Of a stretch of 64,000 nt of DNA, positions 50,799 through 59,887 are shown piece by piece. Both the position numbers and the translations under genes were made by a program. The notes under the pieces are model-generated. The model was not told the DNA's origin and did no database searches. It worked only from the letters and a program-made list of their open reading frames with translations. Positions within the stretch are counted from its first letter, which is position 1. Each line of letters opens with the position of its first letter. Origin of the DNA: Streptomyces sp. Act143 (lineage in GTDB: Bacteria; Actinomycetota; Actinomycetes; Streptomycetales; Streptomycetaceae); assembly GCF_003143935.1 (NCBI RefSeq), contig NZ_QFRX01000001.1, positions 2,081,587 to 2,145,586 of the forward strand, in the 5' to 3' direction.

Positions 50799-51524
50799 CT
50801 ACCGGACACGCTCCCAGCCCCGGCGCCGGGGGCGCTGGGCCTGCCGGCCCGGGTCACGGCGGCGGTAGACGACGTACGGGCGGAAGAGGTAGCGGACGGG
50901 GGCGGTGAACATGTGGATCAGCCGGGAGTACGGGATCAGGGTGATCAGCGCCAGACCGAACAGGATGTGCACCTGGAAGGCGAGCGGCGCTTCCGCCATC
51001 AGCGCGTGGTCCGGGCGGAAGACGAACAGCGAGCGGAACCAGACGGAGATGCCCTCGCGGTAGTTGTAATCCCCGGTCGCGCCCACCGAGTTGAGGATCG
51101 TCGCGGTCAGGCCGAGCAGCATCGCCCCGATCAGGACCCCGTACATGAGGTGGTCGCTGCGCAGGGTGGCGCGGCGGACGCCGGGGACCGTCAGGCGCCG
51201 GTACACCAGGATGCCGATGCCCGCCACCGCGCCGACGCCCGCGGCCGCGCCGGTCGACACCGCGATCAGGTGGTACGTGTGGTCGTTCACGCCGACCGCG
51301 TCCGTCCAGCTCTGCGGGATCAGCAGGCCCACCACGTGTCCGGCGACGACGAAGGCCATGCCGAGGTGGAAGAGCGGCGAGCCGACGCGCAGCAGCCGGG
51401 ACTCGTGGAGCTGGGAGGAGTGCGTGGTGATGCCGTACCGGTCGTAGCGGCCGCGCCAGATCACACCCGCGACGAGCAGGACGAGAACGACGTAGGGCAG
51501 GACGCCCCACAGGAGCAGGTCCAT
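50799..51524 (-). CDS. narI: respiratory nitrate reductase gamma subunit
   Basis: A 241-residue cytochrome b membrane anchor that oxidises menaquinol and passes electrons to NarH. Five helices are visible. The haem-ligand histidines are in LFHLGMAFVVAGHVVG and, near the end, in FQVHILFGLALITLIPYSRLIHMF. RYGITTHSSQLHESRLLRVGSP is the conserved first cytoplasmic loop. The ATG overlaps the narJ stop by one base (TGATG). Confidence 0.94.
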   Translation of the reverse strand: MDLLLWGVLPYVVLVLLVAGVIWRGRYDRYGITTHSSQLHESRLLRVGSPLFHLGMAFVVAGHVVGLLIPQSWTDAVGVNDHTYHLIAVSTGAAAGVGAVAGIGILVYRRLTVPGVRRATLRSDHLMYGVLIGAMLLGLTATILNSVGATGDYNYREGISVWFRSLFVFRPDHALMAEAPLAFQVHILFGLALITLIPYSRLIHMFTAPVRYLFRPYVVYRRRDPGRQAQRPRRRGWERVR

Positions 51525-52141
51525 CAGACGCCTGACCTTTCCAGGAGGGTGGGCCACGGCAGGTCGATGCCGGGGCCCAGCGGTTCGAGTCCGACGCTCT
51601 CGCGCGGCGGCCCCTGCCGGGCCAGCGCCTTCGCCTCCGCGCGGGTGGCGGGCGTGGGTCCGGGGAGGGTGCGGCAGACGGCTTGCAGGAGGAGGGCGTA
51701 CGGCGTCCCGTGCTCGGTGAGGGCCAGCCGCAGCAGCTCCAGGCCCGCGCGGTGCTCCTGGAGGAGTGCGGTGCCCGCCTCCTCCTCGATCGCGGCGAAC
51801 TCCAGCATCACCGGCAGGAAGTCGGGCAGTTCGTCGCCGTCGAGGCGCCAGCCGTGCGCGGCGTAGACGCGCTTGACCCGGACCAGGGACAGGCCGCGGT
51901 TGCGGGTGTCGCCGTCGGTCCACCAAGTGAGGTAGGGGCAGCGGCGGTTGCGGGTGTCGAAGACGGACGTGTAGTGGGCGGCCAGGTCGAGGGGCCGCTC
52001 GCCCTCCGCGTACGCCAGGAAGTCCGCCACCTCCGGTCCGGCCGCCAACTCGGCGATGAGCGGCAGTTGCCGGTGGAAGGTGTCGTCCGGGTAGGCCAGC
52101 AGGCGGGCCACCGCGAGCCGGGTACGTGCCTCGGGTGTCAT
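51524..52141 (-). CDS. narJ: nitrate reductase molybdenum cofactor assembly chaperone
   Basis: A 205-residue NarJ-type chaperone that binds apo-NarG and guides cofactor insertion. RLLAYPDDTFHRQLPLIAEL, YTSVFDTRNRRCPYLTWWTDGDTRNRG and LPDFLPVMLEFAA are typical of actinobacterial NarJ. It overlaps narH by four bases (ATGA). Confidence 0.93.
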   Translation of the reverse strand: MTPEARTRLAVARLLAYPDDTFHRQLPLIAELAAGPEVADFLAYAEGERPLDLAAHYTSVFDTRNRRCPYLTWWTDGDTRNRGLSLVRVKRVYAAHGWRLDGDELPDFLPVMLEFAAIEEEAGTALLQEHRAGLELLRLALTEHGTPYALLLQAVCRTLPGPTPATRAEAKALARQGPPRESVGLEPLGPGIDLPWPTLLERSGV

Positions 52142-53676
52142 GCGGGGCCCCTTCGGGTCGGCGAGAGGTTGAGCAGGACGGGCTTGCCGGGCTTCTCGCC
52201 CACCGGGCAGGACAGGTCCTCGCCGAGCATGGCCTCGGCGTCCGCGCGGGCCGCGCTCGGAATGACGTACCGGTCCTCGTACTTGGCGACGGCGAGCAGC
52301 CGGAACATCTCCTCCAGCTCGTCGCCGGTGAGGCGGACGGCGTCGGCGATGCCGGGGTCGGGTTCCTCGCCGAGGTTGCGGGCCCGCATGTGGGAGCGCA
52401 TGGCGGCCATCCGGCGCAGGACCGCCTCGACGGCGTAGGTGTCGCCCGCGGTGAGGAGTTCGGCGAGGTACTCGACGGGGATGCGCAGGGTGTCGATGGC
52501 GCCGAAGAGGTTGCCGGCGTCCTCGCCGTCGTGGCCGGCGGCGGCGACCGCGTCGACGACCGGGGAGAGCGGGGGCACGTACCAGACCATGGGCATGGTG
52601 CGGTACTCGGGGTGCAGCGGCAGGGCCACCTGGTAGGTGCGGATCAGGTCGAAGACCGGGGAGCGGCGGGCCGCGTCCAGCCACTCCTCGGTGATGCCGG
52701 CCGCCCGGGCGGCGGCGGCCACGGCCGGGTCGTGCGGGTCGAGGAACGCCTCCAACTGGGCCGGGTACAGGTCCTGTTCGTCCTCCACGGCGGCGGCCTC
52801 GGCGACCCGGTCGGCGTCGTAGAGCATCACGCCGAGGTAGCGCATGCGGCCGACGCAGGTCTCGGCGCACACGGTGGGCATGCCGAGTTCGAGGCGCGGG
52901 AAGCAGAAGGTGCACTTCTCGGCCTTGCCGGTGGCATGGTTGAAGTAGACCTTCTTGTACGGGCAGGCGCTGACGCACATCCGCCAGCCGCGGCACCGGT
53001 CCTGGTCGACCAGGACGATGCCGTCCTCGGCCCGCTTGTACATCGCGCCGGACGGACAGGCCGAGACGCAGGCCGGGTTGAGGCAGTGCTCGCACACCCG
53101 CGGGAGGTAGAACATGAAGCTCTGCTCGAACTCGAAGCGGATGCGTTCGCCGACCTGGTCGCGGATCTTCTCGACGAGCGGGTCCTTCGGGGCGTTCTCG
53201 GGGGCGCCGCCGAGGTTGTCGTCCCAGTTCGGGCCCCACTGGACCGTGTCCATCGGTTCGCCGCTGGTCTGCGAGTAGGGGCGGGCCACCGGCAGGTCGT
53301 CGCCCGCGGGGGCGTCGGTGAGGTTCTTGTAGTCGTACGTCCAGGGCTCGTAGTAGTCGTCGAGGGTGGGCAGGTCGGGGTTGGCGAAGATCGTGCTCAG
53401 CCGCTTCGCCCGGCCCCCCGCCCGCAGCCGCAGCCGTCCCGAACGGGTGCGTTCCCAGCCGCCCTTCCAGCGTTCCTGGTCCTCCCAGCGGCGCGGGTAG
53501 CCCTGGCCGGGGAGGGTCTCGACGTTGTTGAACCAGACGTACTCGGTGCCCTGTCTGTTGGTCCACACCTGCTTGCAGGTGACGGAACAGGTGTGGCAGC
53601 CGATGCATTTGTCGAGGTTCATGACCATGGCTATCTGGGCCATGACGCGTCCAATAGTGGCTTCGCCACGGGGCAT
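52138..53676 (-). CDS. narH: nitrate reductase beta subunit, iron-sulfur protein
   Basis: A 512-residue electron-transfer subunit. Four cysteine clusters are seen: CIGCHTCSVTC, CEHCLNPACVSACP, CRGWRMCVSACP (Trp replacing one Cys, giving the 3Fe-4S cluster as in E. coli NarH) and CTFCFPRLELGMPTVCAETC. ATG 53676 is one base after the narG stop; an in-frame ATG 11 codons later (MAQIAMVMN) is also plausible. Confidence 0.94.
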   Translation of the reverse strand: MPRGEATIGRVMAQIAMVMNLDKCIGCHTCSVTCKQVWTNRQGTEYVWFNNVETLPGQGYPRRWEDQERWKGGWERTRSGRLRLRAGGRAKRLSTIFANPDLPTLDDYYEPWTYDYKNLTDAPAGDDLPVARPYSQTSGEPMDTVQWGPNWDDNLGGAPENAPKDPLVEKIRDQVGERIRFEFEQSFMFYLPRVCEHCLNPACVSACPSGAMYKRAEDGIVLVDQDRCRGWRMCVSACPYKKVYFNHATGKAEKCTFCFPRLELGMPTVCAETCVGRMRYLGVMLYDADRVAEAAAVEDEQDLYPAQLEAFLDPHDPAVAAAARAAGITEEWLDAARRSPVFDLIRTYQVALPLHPEYRTMPMVWYVPPLSPVVDAVAAAGHDGEDAGNLFGAIDTLRIPVEYLAELLTAGDTYAVEAVLRRMAAMRSHMRARNLGEEPDPGIADAVRLTGDELEEMFRLLAVAKYEDRYVIPSAARADAEAMLGEDLSCPVGEKPGKPVLLNLSPTRRGPA

Positions 53677-53677
53677 G

Positions 53678-56600
53678 TCAGTACTCCACGTCCTGCTCGC
53701 GGCGACGGATGACCGTCACCTCGTCGCGCTGGTTGCCGGTGGGCCCCAGGTAGTTGAAGGCCCACGTCAACTGGGCGTAGCCGCCGACGAGATGGGTGGG
53801 CTTGAGCATGATCCGGGTCAGGGAGTTGTGGATGCCGCCCCGCTTGCCCGTCTTCTCCGTCTTGGGCACGCCGACGGTGCGTTCCTGGGCGTGGTTCATG
53901 TAGACCGTGCCGGGCGGCATCTTGTGGGAGACGATCGCGCGGGCGGTGATGACGCCGTTGCGGTTGACGGCCTCGATCCACTCGTTGTCCTTGACGCCGA
54001 TCGCTTCGGCGTCCTGCGGGGACATCCACACGGTCTGGCCGCCGCGGCCGAGGGTCATCATGTACAGGTTGTCCTGGTACTGGGAGTGGATGGCCCACTT
54101 GTTGTGCGGGGTGAGGAAGCGGACGGCGACCTCGCGGCCTTCCTTCACCGATCCCAGCTCCGGTTCCCCGTACAGGCGGTGCATGTTCAGCGGCGGCTTG
54201 TAGACGGGGAGGGCCTCGCCGACCTCGTGCAGCCAGTCGTGGTCGAGGAAGAAGTGCTGACGTCCCGTCAGGGTGTGCCAGGGCTTGAGGTGTTCGGTGT
54301 TGACGGTGAAGGCGGTGTAGCGCCGCCCGCCGGACTCGCTGCCCGACCACTCCGGTGAGGTGATGACCGGCACCGGGGCCGCCTGGGTGTCGGCGTACGT
54401 GATCCGCTTGCCCTCGTGCTCGGCGGCCAGGTGGGCCATCTCCTGCCCGGTCCGGCGCTCCAGGGTGTGGAAGCCCTGGGTGGCGAGGCGTCCGTTGGAG
54501 GTGCCGGACAGGGCGAGGATGGTGTCGCAGGCGCGGCGGGCGGTGTCGAGGCGGGGGCGGCCGTCGGCGACGCCGCCGCGCACGGTGCCGTTCTTCTCGC
54601 GCAGGTAGGCGACTTCCTCGCCGACGTCGAAGGTGACCGCCTTGGTGGTGACGCCGAGGGTGTCGACGAGCGGGCCGAGGGCGGCGAACTTCTCGCCGAT
54701 CGCCGTGTAGTCGCGCTCCACGACCGTGAGGTTGTACATCGTGCGCCCGGGCACCGGCTCGCACTCGCCCTTGCCCCAGTCGAGGGCGACACCGCCGGGC
54801 TGGGCCATCTCGCCGCCCGCGGTGTCGTGCTGGAGGGCGGTGGCGACCAGGTCCCGCCGCACTCCCAGGTGGTCCCGGGCCAGCTCGCTGAAGCGGCGGG
54901 CGAGGGTGAGGAAGGCGTCGTAGTCGGTGCGGGCCTGCCAGGGCGGGTCGATGGCCGGGGTGAACGCGTGCAGGAAGGGGTGCATGTCGGTGGACGACAG
55001 GTCGTGCTTCTCGTACCAGGTGGCGGCCGGCAGGACGACGTCGCTCAGCAGGGTCGTCGAGGTCATCCGGAAGTCCAGCGACAGCAGCAGGTCGAGCTTG
55101 CCCGCGGTGTCCTGCTCCCGCCACATGACGTCGCGCGGGGCGCAGCGGGGGCCGTCGTCGGGGAGGTTGGAGTGGGTGCCCAGCAGGTGCTTGAGGAAGT
55201 ACTCGTTGCCCTTGGAGCTGGAGCCGAACAGGTTGGCCCGCCAGACGGTCATCACGCGCGGCCAGTTCTGCGGGGCGTCCGGGTCCTCGGTCGCCAACTC
55301 CAGTGTTCCGGCCTTGAGTTCCTCGACCGCGCTCGCCACCGGGTCCTCACGTTCGCCGAGTTCGAGCGGGTTGCGGTCGAAGGTCGGGTACGACGGCATC
55401 CAGCCCATGCGTGCCGACGCGGCGAGGCAGTCGGCGCCGGTCATGCCGGCGAAGCGGCCGTCACCGAGCGGTGAGGCGAGGGACTCGGTGGGCAGGGTGT
55501 CGTACCGCCACTGGTCGGTGTGCAGATAGAACCAGCCCGCGCCGATCATCTGGCGCGGCGGACGCGACCAGTCGGAGGCGGCGGCGAGGGTGGCCCAGCC
55601 AGTGACCGGGCGGCACTTCTCCTGGCCCACGTAGTGGCCCCAGCCGCCGCCGTTGCGGCCCTGGCAGCCGGTCAGGGTGAGCAGGGCGAGGAAGGCCCGG
55701 TAGATCGTCTCGGAGTGGAACCAGTGGTTGGTCCCGGCACCCATCAGGATCATGCAGCGGCCCTCGGAGCGCCGCGCGGTGTCGGCGAACTCCCGTGCCA
55801 CACGGATGGCTTGGGCGGCGGGCACGGACGTCAGCGTCTCCTGCCAGCCGGGGGTGCCGGGCGTGTCGGCGTCCTCGTACGAGGCGGGCCAGCGGCCGGG
55901 CAGGCCGACCCGGGCCACCGCGTACTGGGCGAGCATCAGGTCGTACACCGTGGTGACGAGCCGTCCGCCGATCCGGCGCACGGGCACCCCGCGGGTGACC
56001 GTGCCCTCGGCGCCCTCCTCGAAGCGGGGCAGCACGATCTCGGCGGTCTCGCCGTCGAGCGCGTAGAGGCTGAGGCGGGGCACGGTGTCGCCGAGGTCGA
56101 GGTTCCAGTCCGGTTCGCTTCCCCAGCGGTGGCCCAACGTGCCGTTGGGGACGGTGGGTTGACCGGTGGTGTCGTCGAGGAGGACGGGCTTCCACTGGGC
56201 GTTCTCGACGTCCTGGCCGAGATCGGCGGCGTTGAGGAACTTGTGCGGGACGAGTCCGGCGTCCGACTCCTTCAGGGTCACCAGGAAGGGCAGGTCGGTG
56301 AACTTGCGTACGTAGTCCGCGAAGAACGGTGTCTCGCGGTCGACGAAGAACTCCTTGAGGATGACGTGGCCCATCGCCAGGGCCAGCGCGCCGTCCGTGC
56401 CGGGGTGCGGGTGCATCCACTCGTCGGCGAACTTGGTGTTGTCGGCGTAGTCCGGGGAGACGGCGACGACCTTCTGGCCGCGGTAGCGGGCCTCGGTCAT
56501 CCAGTGCGCGTCAGGGGTGCGGGTGACGGGGACGTTGGAGCCCCACATCATCAGATAGGCGGCGTCCCACCAGTCGCCGGACTCCGGGACGTCGGTCTGG

Positions 56601-57325
56601 TCGCCGAAGACCTGCGGGGAGGCCACCGGGAGGTCGGCGTACCAGTCGTAGAACGACAGCATCGGGGCGCCGATGAGGGAGTGGAAGCGGGCGCCCGCCG
56701 CGTGCGAGGCCATCGACATCGCCGGGATCGGGGAGAAGCCGGCGATGCGGTCGGGGCCGTAGGTCTTGATGGTGTGGACGTGCGCGGCGGCGACGATCTC
56801 CACCGCCTCCTCCCAACTGGCGCGCACCAGGCCGCCCTTGCCGCGGGCCTGCTGGTAGCGGCGGCGGCGCTCGGGGTCGTTCTGGATATCCGCCCAGGCC
56901 GCGACCGGGTCGCCCAGGCGGGCCTTGGCCTCGCGGTACATCTCCAGCAGGGCGCCGCGGACATGCGGGTAGCGCACCCGGGTCGGCGAGTAGGTGTACC
57001 AGGAGAAGGACGCCCCGCGCGGGCAGCCGCGCGGCTCGTACTCGGGGCGGTCCGGGCCGACGCTGGGATAGTCGGTGGCCTGGGTTTCCCAGGTGATGAT
57101 GCCGTCCTTGACGTACACCTTCCACCGGCAGGAACCCGTGCAGTTCACCCCGTGCGTGGAGTGCACGACCTTGTCGTGGCTCCAGCGGTCCCGGTAGAAG
57201 GCCTCGGCCTCGCGGCCACCGGTGCGGGTCACCGTCCGCAGGTCGTCGGAGACCGTGTCGCGGCTGAAGAACCGCCCGGCCTTGATCAGGAGGTCGGCGG
57301 GGTCTCCGCCCGGCTTCTTCTGCAA
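53678..57325 (-). CDS. narG: respiratory nitrate reductase alpha subunit
   Basis: A 1215-residue molybdenum bis-MGD catalytic subunit reducing nitrate to nitrite in the cytoplasm. The FS0 cluster ligands are His58, Cys62, Cys66 and Cys101 (H-x3-C-x3-C-x34-C). YSPTRVRYPHVRG, MSFYDWYADLP-like segments with the Mo-coordinating Asp region (PESGDWWDAAYLMMWGSNVPVTRTPDAHW) and NHWFHSETIYRAFLAL are present. The TTG start at 57325 has GAGGAG five bases upstream. It is the first gene of narGHJI, reading away from the motif-rich intergenic region. Confidence 0.95.
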   Translation of the reverse strand: MQKKPGGDPADLLIKAGRFFSRDTVSDDLRTVTRTGGREAEAFYRDRWSHDKVVHSTHGVNCTGSCRWKVYVKDGIITWETQATDYPSVGPDRPEYEPRGCPRGASFSWYTYSPTRVRYPHVRGALLEMYREAKARLGDPVAAWADIQNDPERRRRYQQARGKGGLVRASWEEAVEIVAAAHVHTIKTYGPDRIAGFSPIPAMSMASHAAGARFHSLIGAPMLSFYDWYADLPVASPQVFGDQTDVPESGDWWDAAYLMMWGSNVPVTRTPDAHWMTEARYRGQKVVAVSPDYADNTKFADEWMHPHPGTDGALALAMGHVILKEFFVDRETPFFADYVRKFTDLPFLVTLKESDAGLVPHKFLNAADLGQDVENAQWKPVLLDDTTGQPTVPNGTLGHRWGSEPDWNLDLGDTVPRLSLYALDGETAEIVLPRFEEGAEGTVTRGVPVRRIGGRLVTTVYDLMLAQYAVARVGLPGRWPASYEDADTPGTPGWQETLTSVPAAQAIRVAREFADTARRSEGRCMILMGAGTNHWFHSETIYRAFLALLTLTGCQGRNGGGWGHYVGQEKCRPVTGWATLAAASDWSRPPRQMIGAGWFYLHTDQWRYDTLPTESLASPLGDGRFAGMTGADCLAASARMGWMPSYPTFDRNPLELGEREDPVASAVEELKAGTLELATEDPDAPQNWPRVMTVWRANLFGSSSKGNEYFLKHLLGTHSNLPDDGPRCAPRDVMWREQDTAGKLDLLLSLDFRMTSTTLLSDVVLPAATWYEKHDLSSTDMHPFLHAFTPAIDPPWQARTDYDAFLTLARRFSELARDHLGVRRDLVATALQHDTAGGEMAQPGGVALDWGKGECEPVPGRTMYNLTVVERDYTAIGEKFAALGPLVDTLGVTTKAVTFDVGEEVAYLREKNGTVRGGVADGRPRLDTARRACDTILALSGTSNGRLATQGFHTLERRTGQEMAHLAAEHEGKRITYADTQAAPVPVITSPEWSGSESGGRRYTAFTVNTEHLKPWHTLTGRQHFFLDHDWLHEVGEALPVYKPPLNMHRLYGEPELGSVKEGREVAVRFLTPHNKWAIHSQYQDNLYMMTLGRGGQTVWMSPQDAEAIGVKDNEWIEAVNRNGVITARAIVSHKMPPGTVYMNHAQERTVGVPKTEKTGKRGGIHNSLTRIMLKPTHLVGGYAQLTWAFNYLGPTGNQRDEVTVIRRREQDVEY

Positions 57326-57446
57326 CGGGGCTCCTCAAACACGTCGCGGCACACGACATACGGCTCTGGAACGACGCCCTACGCGTCGGACTGCGCGCCG
57401 GGACGATCACGTCATCGACCCTAGGAGCGCACGATGGGCCGGAGCA

Positions 57447-57553
57447 GGCGCCAATGGTCCCGGTCGGCAGGGACCATCGACCGGATTTGCGGCGGGGGGC
57501 CATTGGTCCCGCGGGAAGGTCCGGAGGGCCGTTGGTCCCTCGGGAGGGGACCA
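57447..57553. promoter_or_regulatory. cluster of three 15-bp imperfect palindromes upstream of narG and ywiC
   Basis: GGCGCCAATGGTCCC (57447-57461), GGGGCCATTGGTCCC (57496-57510) and AGGGCCGTTGGTCCC (57525-57539) share the half-site TGGTCCC and near-symmetric left arms. Inverted half-sites GGGACCA lie at 57470-57476 and 57547-57553. The general shape (GGG-x-CCA/TGG-x-CCC) resembles DevR/OsdR-type dormancy boxes, but exact identity is not proven. Confidence 0.6.
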
Positions 57554-57606
57554 TTACCGGCCCGGGGGTCACCGACCGGGTGGCAGGCTGGGACGGACGA
57601 CGACAG

Positions 57607-57796
57607 GACGTGCGGGCGCGGGACGGCTGTGGACCGCGGCCGTACCGCGGCCGGGACGTGCGGGCGCGGGACGGCTGCGGGACCGCGGCCGAGACGTGCG
57701 GGCGCGGGACGGCTGCGGGACCGCGGCCGAGACGTGCGGGCGCGGCACGACTGCGAGACGGCTGCGGGACCGCGGCCGGGACGTGGGAGCGGAGGG
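57607..57796. repeat. 38-bp tandem repeat (minisatellite) upstream of ywiC
   Basis: Copies begin GACGTGCGGGCGCGG at 57607, 57655, 57693 and 57731, with a partial copy at 57780. The 57655 and 57693 copies are identical over 38 bp. The 57607 copy (48 bp) and the 57731 copy (49 bp) carry internal duplications of ACCGCGGCCG or GAGACGGCTGC type. The array ends at the ywiC ribosome-binding site (GGAGGG at 57791-57796). Confidence 0.85.
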
Positions 57797-57801
57797 ACGG
57801 C

Positions 57802-58551
57802 ATGGCTTCGCGGGCGATACGGCGCTGGCTGCCCGGTCAGCACGGGGCGTGGGCGATGCTGCTCGTGCCGTTCCTGGCGGGCATGCTGCTCGCCGAGCCG
57901 ACCCCCTGGCACGCCGTCCTGCTCCTCGCGTGGCTCCTCGCCTACCTCGCCTCCTACCACGTGCAGCAGTGGCTGCGGCTGCGCCGCAACTCCCGCAATC
58001 CCAGGGCGGCGGCCCGCCACACCGTGCCCGCGGCGGTGTTCACGGCGGCCCTGCTGCCGCCCGGTCTCGCGCTGGTCCGGCACGCGCCGTGGCTGCTGCT
58101 CGCCGCGGCCGCCGCGGTCCCGTTCCTCGCCGCCAACTCCTGGTACGCCTGGCGCAATCAGGAACGGTCCGTGGTCAACGGGCTCGCCGCGGTCGTCCCG
58201 GCCTGCGGCATGCTGCCGGTCGCCGCGCTGCTCGGGGACGGCATTTGGGCGCAGACGTGGCGTCCGGCGCTGGTCTGCCTGCTGTACTTCGCGGGGACCG
58301 TGCCGTACGTGAAGACCATGATCCGGGAGCGCGGCAGCGATACGTACCGGTGGGCCTCGGGGCTGTACCACGCCGCCGCGCTCGTGGTGGCGGGGCTGCT
58401 CTCGCCCTGGCTCGTGCTGTTCTTCGGGGTGTGTCTGGCGCGGGCCGTGGTGATGCCGGCGCTCGGCCGGGTGCGGATCGCGGTGGTGGGGGCGGTGGAG
58501 GTCGTGCTGTCGCTGCTGCTTCTGGCGGTGCTGCTGCCGGTGTACGGCTGA
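57802..58551 (+). CDS. YwiC-like membrane protein
   Basis: A 249-residue integral membrane protein with about eight helices. The opening RRWLPGQHGAWAMLLVPFLAGML, SWYAWRNQERSVVNGLAAV and YVKTMIRERGSDTYRWASGLYHAAAL are typical of the YwiC family. The function is unknown, but Bacillus ywiC also lies by the nar genes, so an anaerobic or nitrate-linked role is a fair guess. ATG 57802 has GGAGGG five bases upstream, immediately after the 38-bp repeats. Confidence 0.85.
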   Translation: MASRAIRRWLPGQHGAWAMLLVPFLAGMLLAEPTPWHAVLLLAWLLAYLASYHVQQWLRLRRNSRNPRAAARHTVPAAVFTAALLPPGLALVRHAPWLLLAAAAAVPFLAANSWYAWRNQERSVVNGLAAVVPACGMLPVAALLGDGIWAQTWRPALVCLLYFAGTVPYVKTMIRERGSDTYRWASGLYHAAALVVAGLLSPWLVLFFGVCLARAVVMPALGRVRIAVVGAVEVVLSLLLLAVLLPVYG

Positions 58552-58741
58552 GCCGCACCCTGACGGACGAACGGACCGTCGTACCCGGATGGCGCTGCCC
58601 TCAAGGCGAAACGGGCTGGTCAGGGTGGCCGGGTCGAGGGCACAGCGGGAGCCCGGGCCGCCTGATCGAATTGCGGGGTATCTGACCGGTTCTCACCGTG
58701 GGCGCATGGACAGCAGCTTCGAGCCCTCCGAAAGGAACTTC

Positions 58742-59371
58742 ATGCGCCCTCTTGTCTCCCGCGGCCTTCTCGTGCCGCCCCTGGTCTGCGCCGCGCTGGT
58801 CCTCGGCCAGGCCGGCACCGCCGCCGCCGTCGGCGACGTGGGCCGGGACGTCCCCGGCCTGAGCATCGCGGCGGCCGCCGCGCGGACCGACGCCGGGACG
58901 GACGCGCTTCTGGATTCGCTGACGCAGGAGGGCACCCCGGCGCGGGGCATCCTGACAGGGAACACTCTGATCGACGACGCCTTGACGCAGGGGACCGCGG
59001 TTGACGGCGCCTTGACGCAGGGCACTCCGGCTGACGGCGCCCTGGCGGACGGCTCACGTCTCGATCCGGCCGCGGCCACCTCGTACGCGGCGGAGATCCG
59101 CGCCTGGAGCGCCGCCGTCCAGGAGCGTCTGCGCGGTCTCGACACCCCCGCGAACCGGGTCGCCGCGGCCCCGGCCGCCGACCCCGTGGACGACCTCGTC
59201 GCCCAGGTCCAGTCCGCGGTCAACGGCTTGCTGGGCGCGCTGACCTCGCTGGACCTCGGCGGAGTGCTGAGCGCGGTGACCGGGCTCCTGTCGCCCGTGC
59301 TCGGCCTCGTCACGGGCCTGCTCGGCGGATCGGTGCCGGAGCTGCCCGAGCTCCCGGTCCCCGCCCCGTGA
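58742..59371 (+). CDS. secreted repeat-containing protein of unknown function
   Basis: A 209-residue protein with a signal peptide (MRPLVSRGLLVPPLVCAALVLGQAGTAAA, cleaved near residue 29). A central part has near-repeats of ten residues, ALTQGTAVDG then ALTQGTPADG then ALADGSRLDP, encoded by a 30-base direct repeat. The C-terminus is a Leu/Gly/Val-rich stretch (LLGALTSLDLGGVLSAVTGLLSPVLGLVTGLLGG) ending in a Pro-rich tail. No family is recognised. It resembles small exported surface-active proteins. ATG 58742 follows AAAGGAA; it converges head-on with the macro gene with no gap. Confidence 0.7.
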   Translation: MRPLVSRGLLVPPLVCAALVLGQAGTAAAVGDVGRDVPGLSIAAAAARTDAGTDALLDSLTQEGTPARGILTGNTLIDDALTQGTAVDGALTQGTPADGALADGSRLDPAAATSYAAEIRAWSAAVQERLRGLDTPANRVAAAPAADPVDDLVAQVQSAVNGLLGALTSLDLGGVLSAVTGLLSPVLGLVTGLLGGSVPELPELPVPAP

Positions 59372-59887
59372 TCAGCCGGCCTGCGCGGCGAACACCTCGT
59401 ACGCCTGCTCGCCGAAGAGGACGAACCTGACCTCCGTGACCGAGGTCCGCGCGGCCCGCACCGTCCGCACGGCGATGCGGGCCGCGTCCTCCATCGGCCA
59501 GCGGTAGACGCCGGTGGAGATCGCCGGGAACGCGACCGTACGGGCGCCCAGCTCGTCGGCGACCTTCAGCGACTCCCGGTAGCAGGAGGCCAGCAGGTCG
59601 GAGCGGTCCTCCTGCTCACTGAAGACCGGGCCCACCGTGTGGATCACCCACCGGGCGTCCAGTTCCCCGGCCGTGGTGGCGACCGCCCGGCCCGTCGGCA
59701 GCCCCCTGCCGTACCGCGAGGCACGCAGCGCGCGGCACTCCGCGAGGATCGCCGGGCCGCCGCGCCGGTGGATCGCGCCGTCCACTCCTCCTCCGCCGAG
59801 GAGGGAGGAGTTCGCCGCGTTGACGATGGCGTCGGCGCTCTCGCGCGTGATGTCGCCCTGGACGAGCGTGATGGTGGTCTCGGTCAT
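59372..59887 (-). CDS. macro-domain ADP-ribose-binding hydrolase
   Basis: A 171-residue stand-alone macro domain. LVQGDITRESADAIVNAANSSLLGGGGVDGAIHRRGG and FPAISTGVYRWPMEDAARIAV are the ADP-ribose loops. This class removes mono-ADP-ribose from acidic residues or deacetylates O-acetyl-ADP-ribose, the product of sirtuins. Start ATG 59887 was chosen at MTETTITLV. The coding end touches the end of the secreted-protein gene on the other strand (59371/59372). Confidence 0.92.
   Translation of the reverse strand: MTETTITLVQGDITRESADAIVNAANSSLLGGGGVDGAIHRRGGPAILAECRALRASRYGRGLPTGRAVATTAGELDARWVIHTVGPVFSEQEDRSDLLASCYRESLKVADELGARTVAFPAISTGVYRWPMEDAARIAVRTVRAARTSVTEVRFVLFGEQAYEVFAAQAG

Noticed and set aside
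56511-57803. A minus-strand frame running from the 38-bp repeats into narG
   Set aside because: It is out of frame with narG, low-complexity, and narG has its own TTG start with a good ribosome-binding site.
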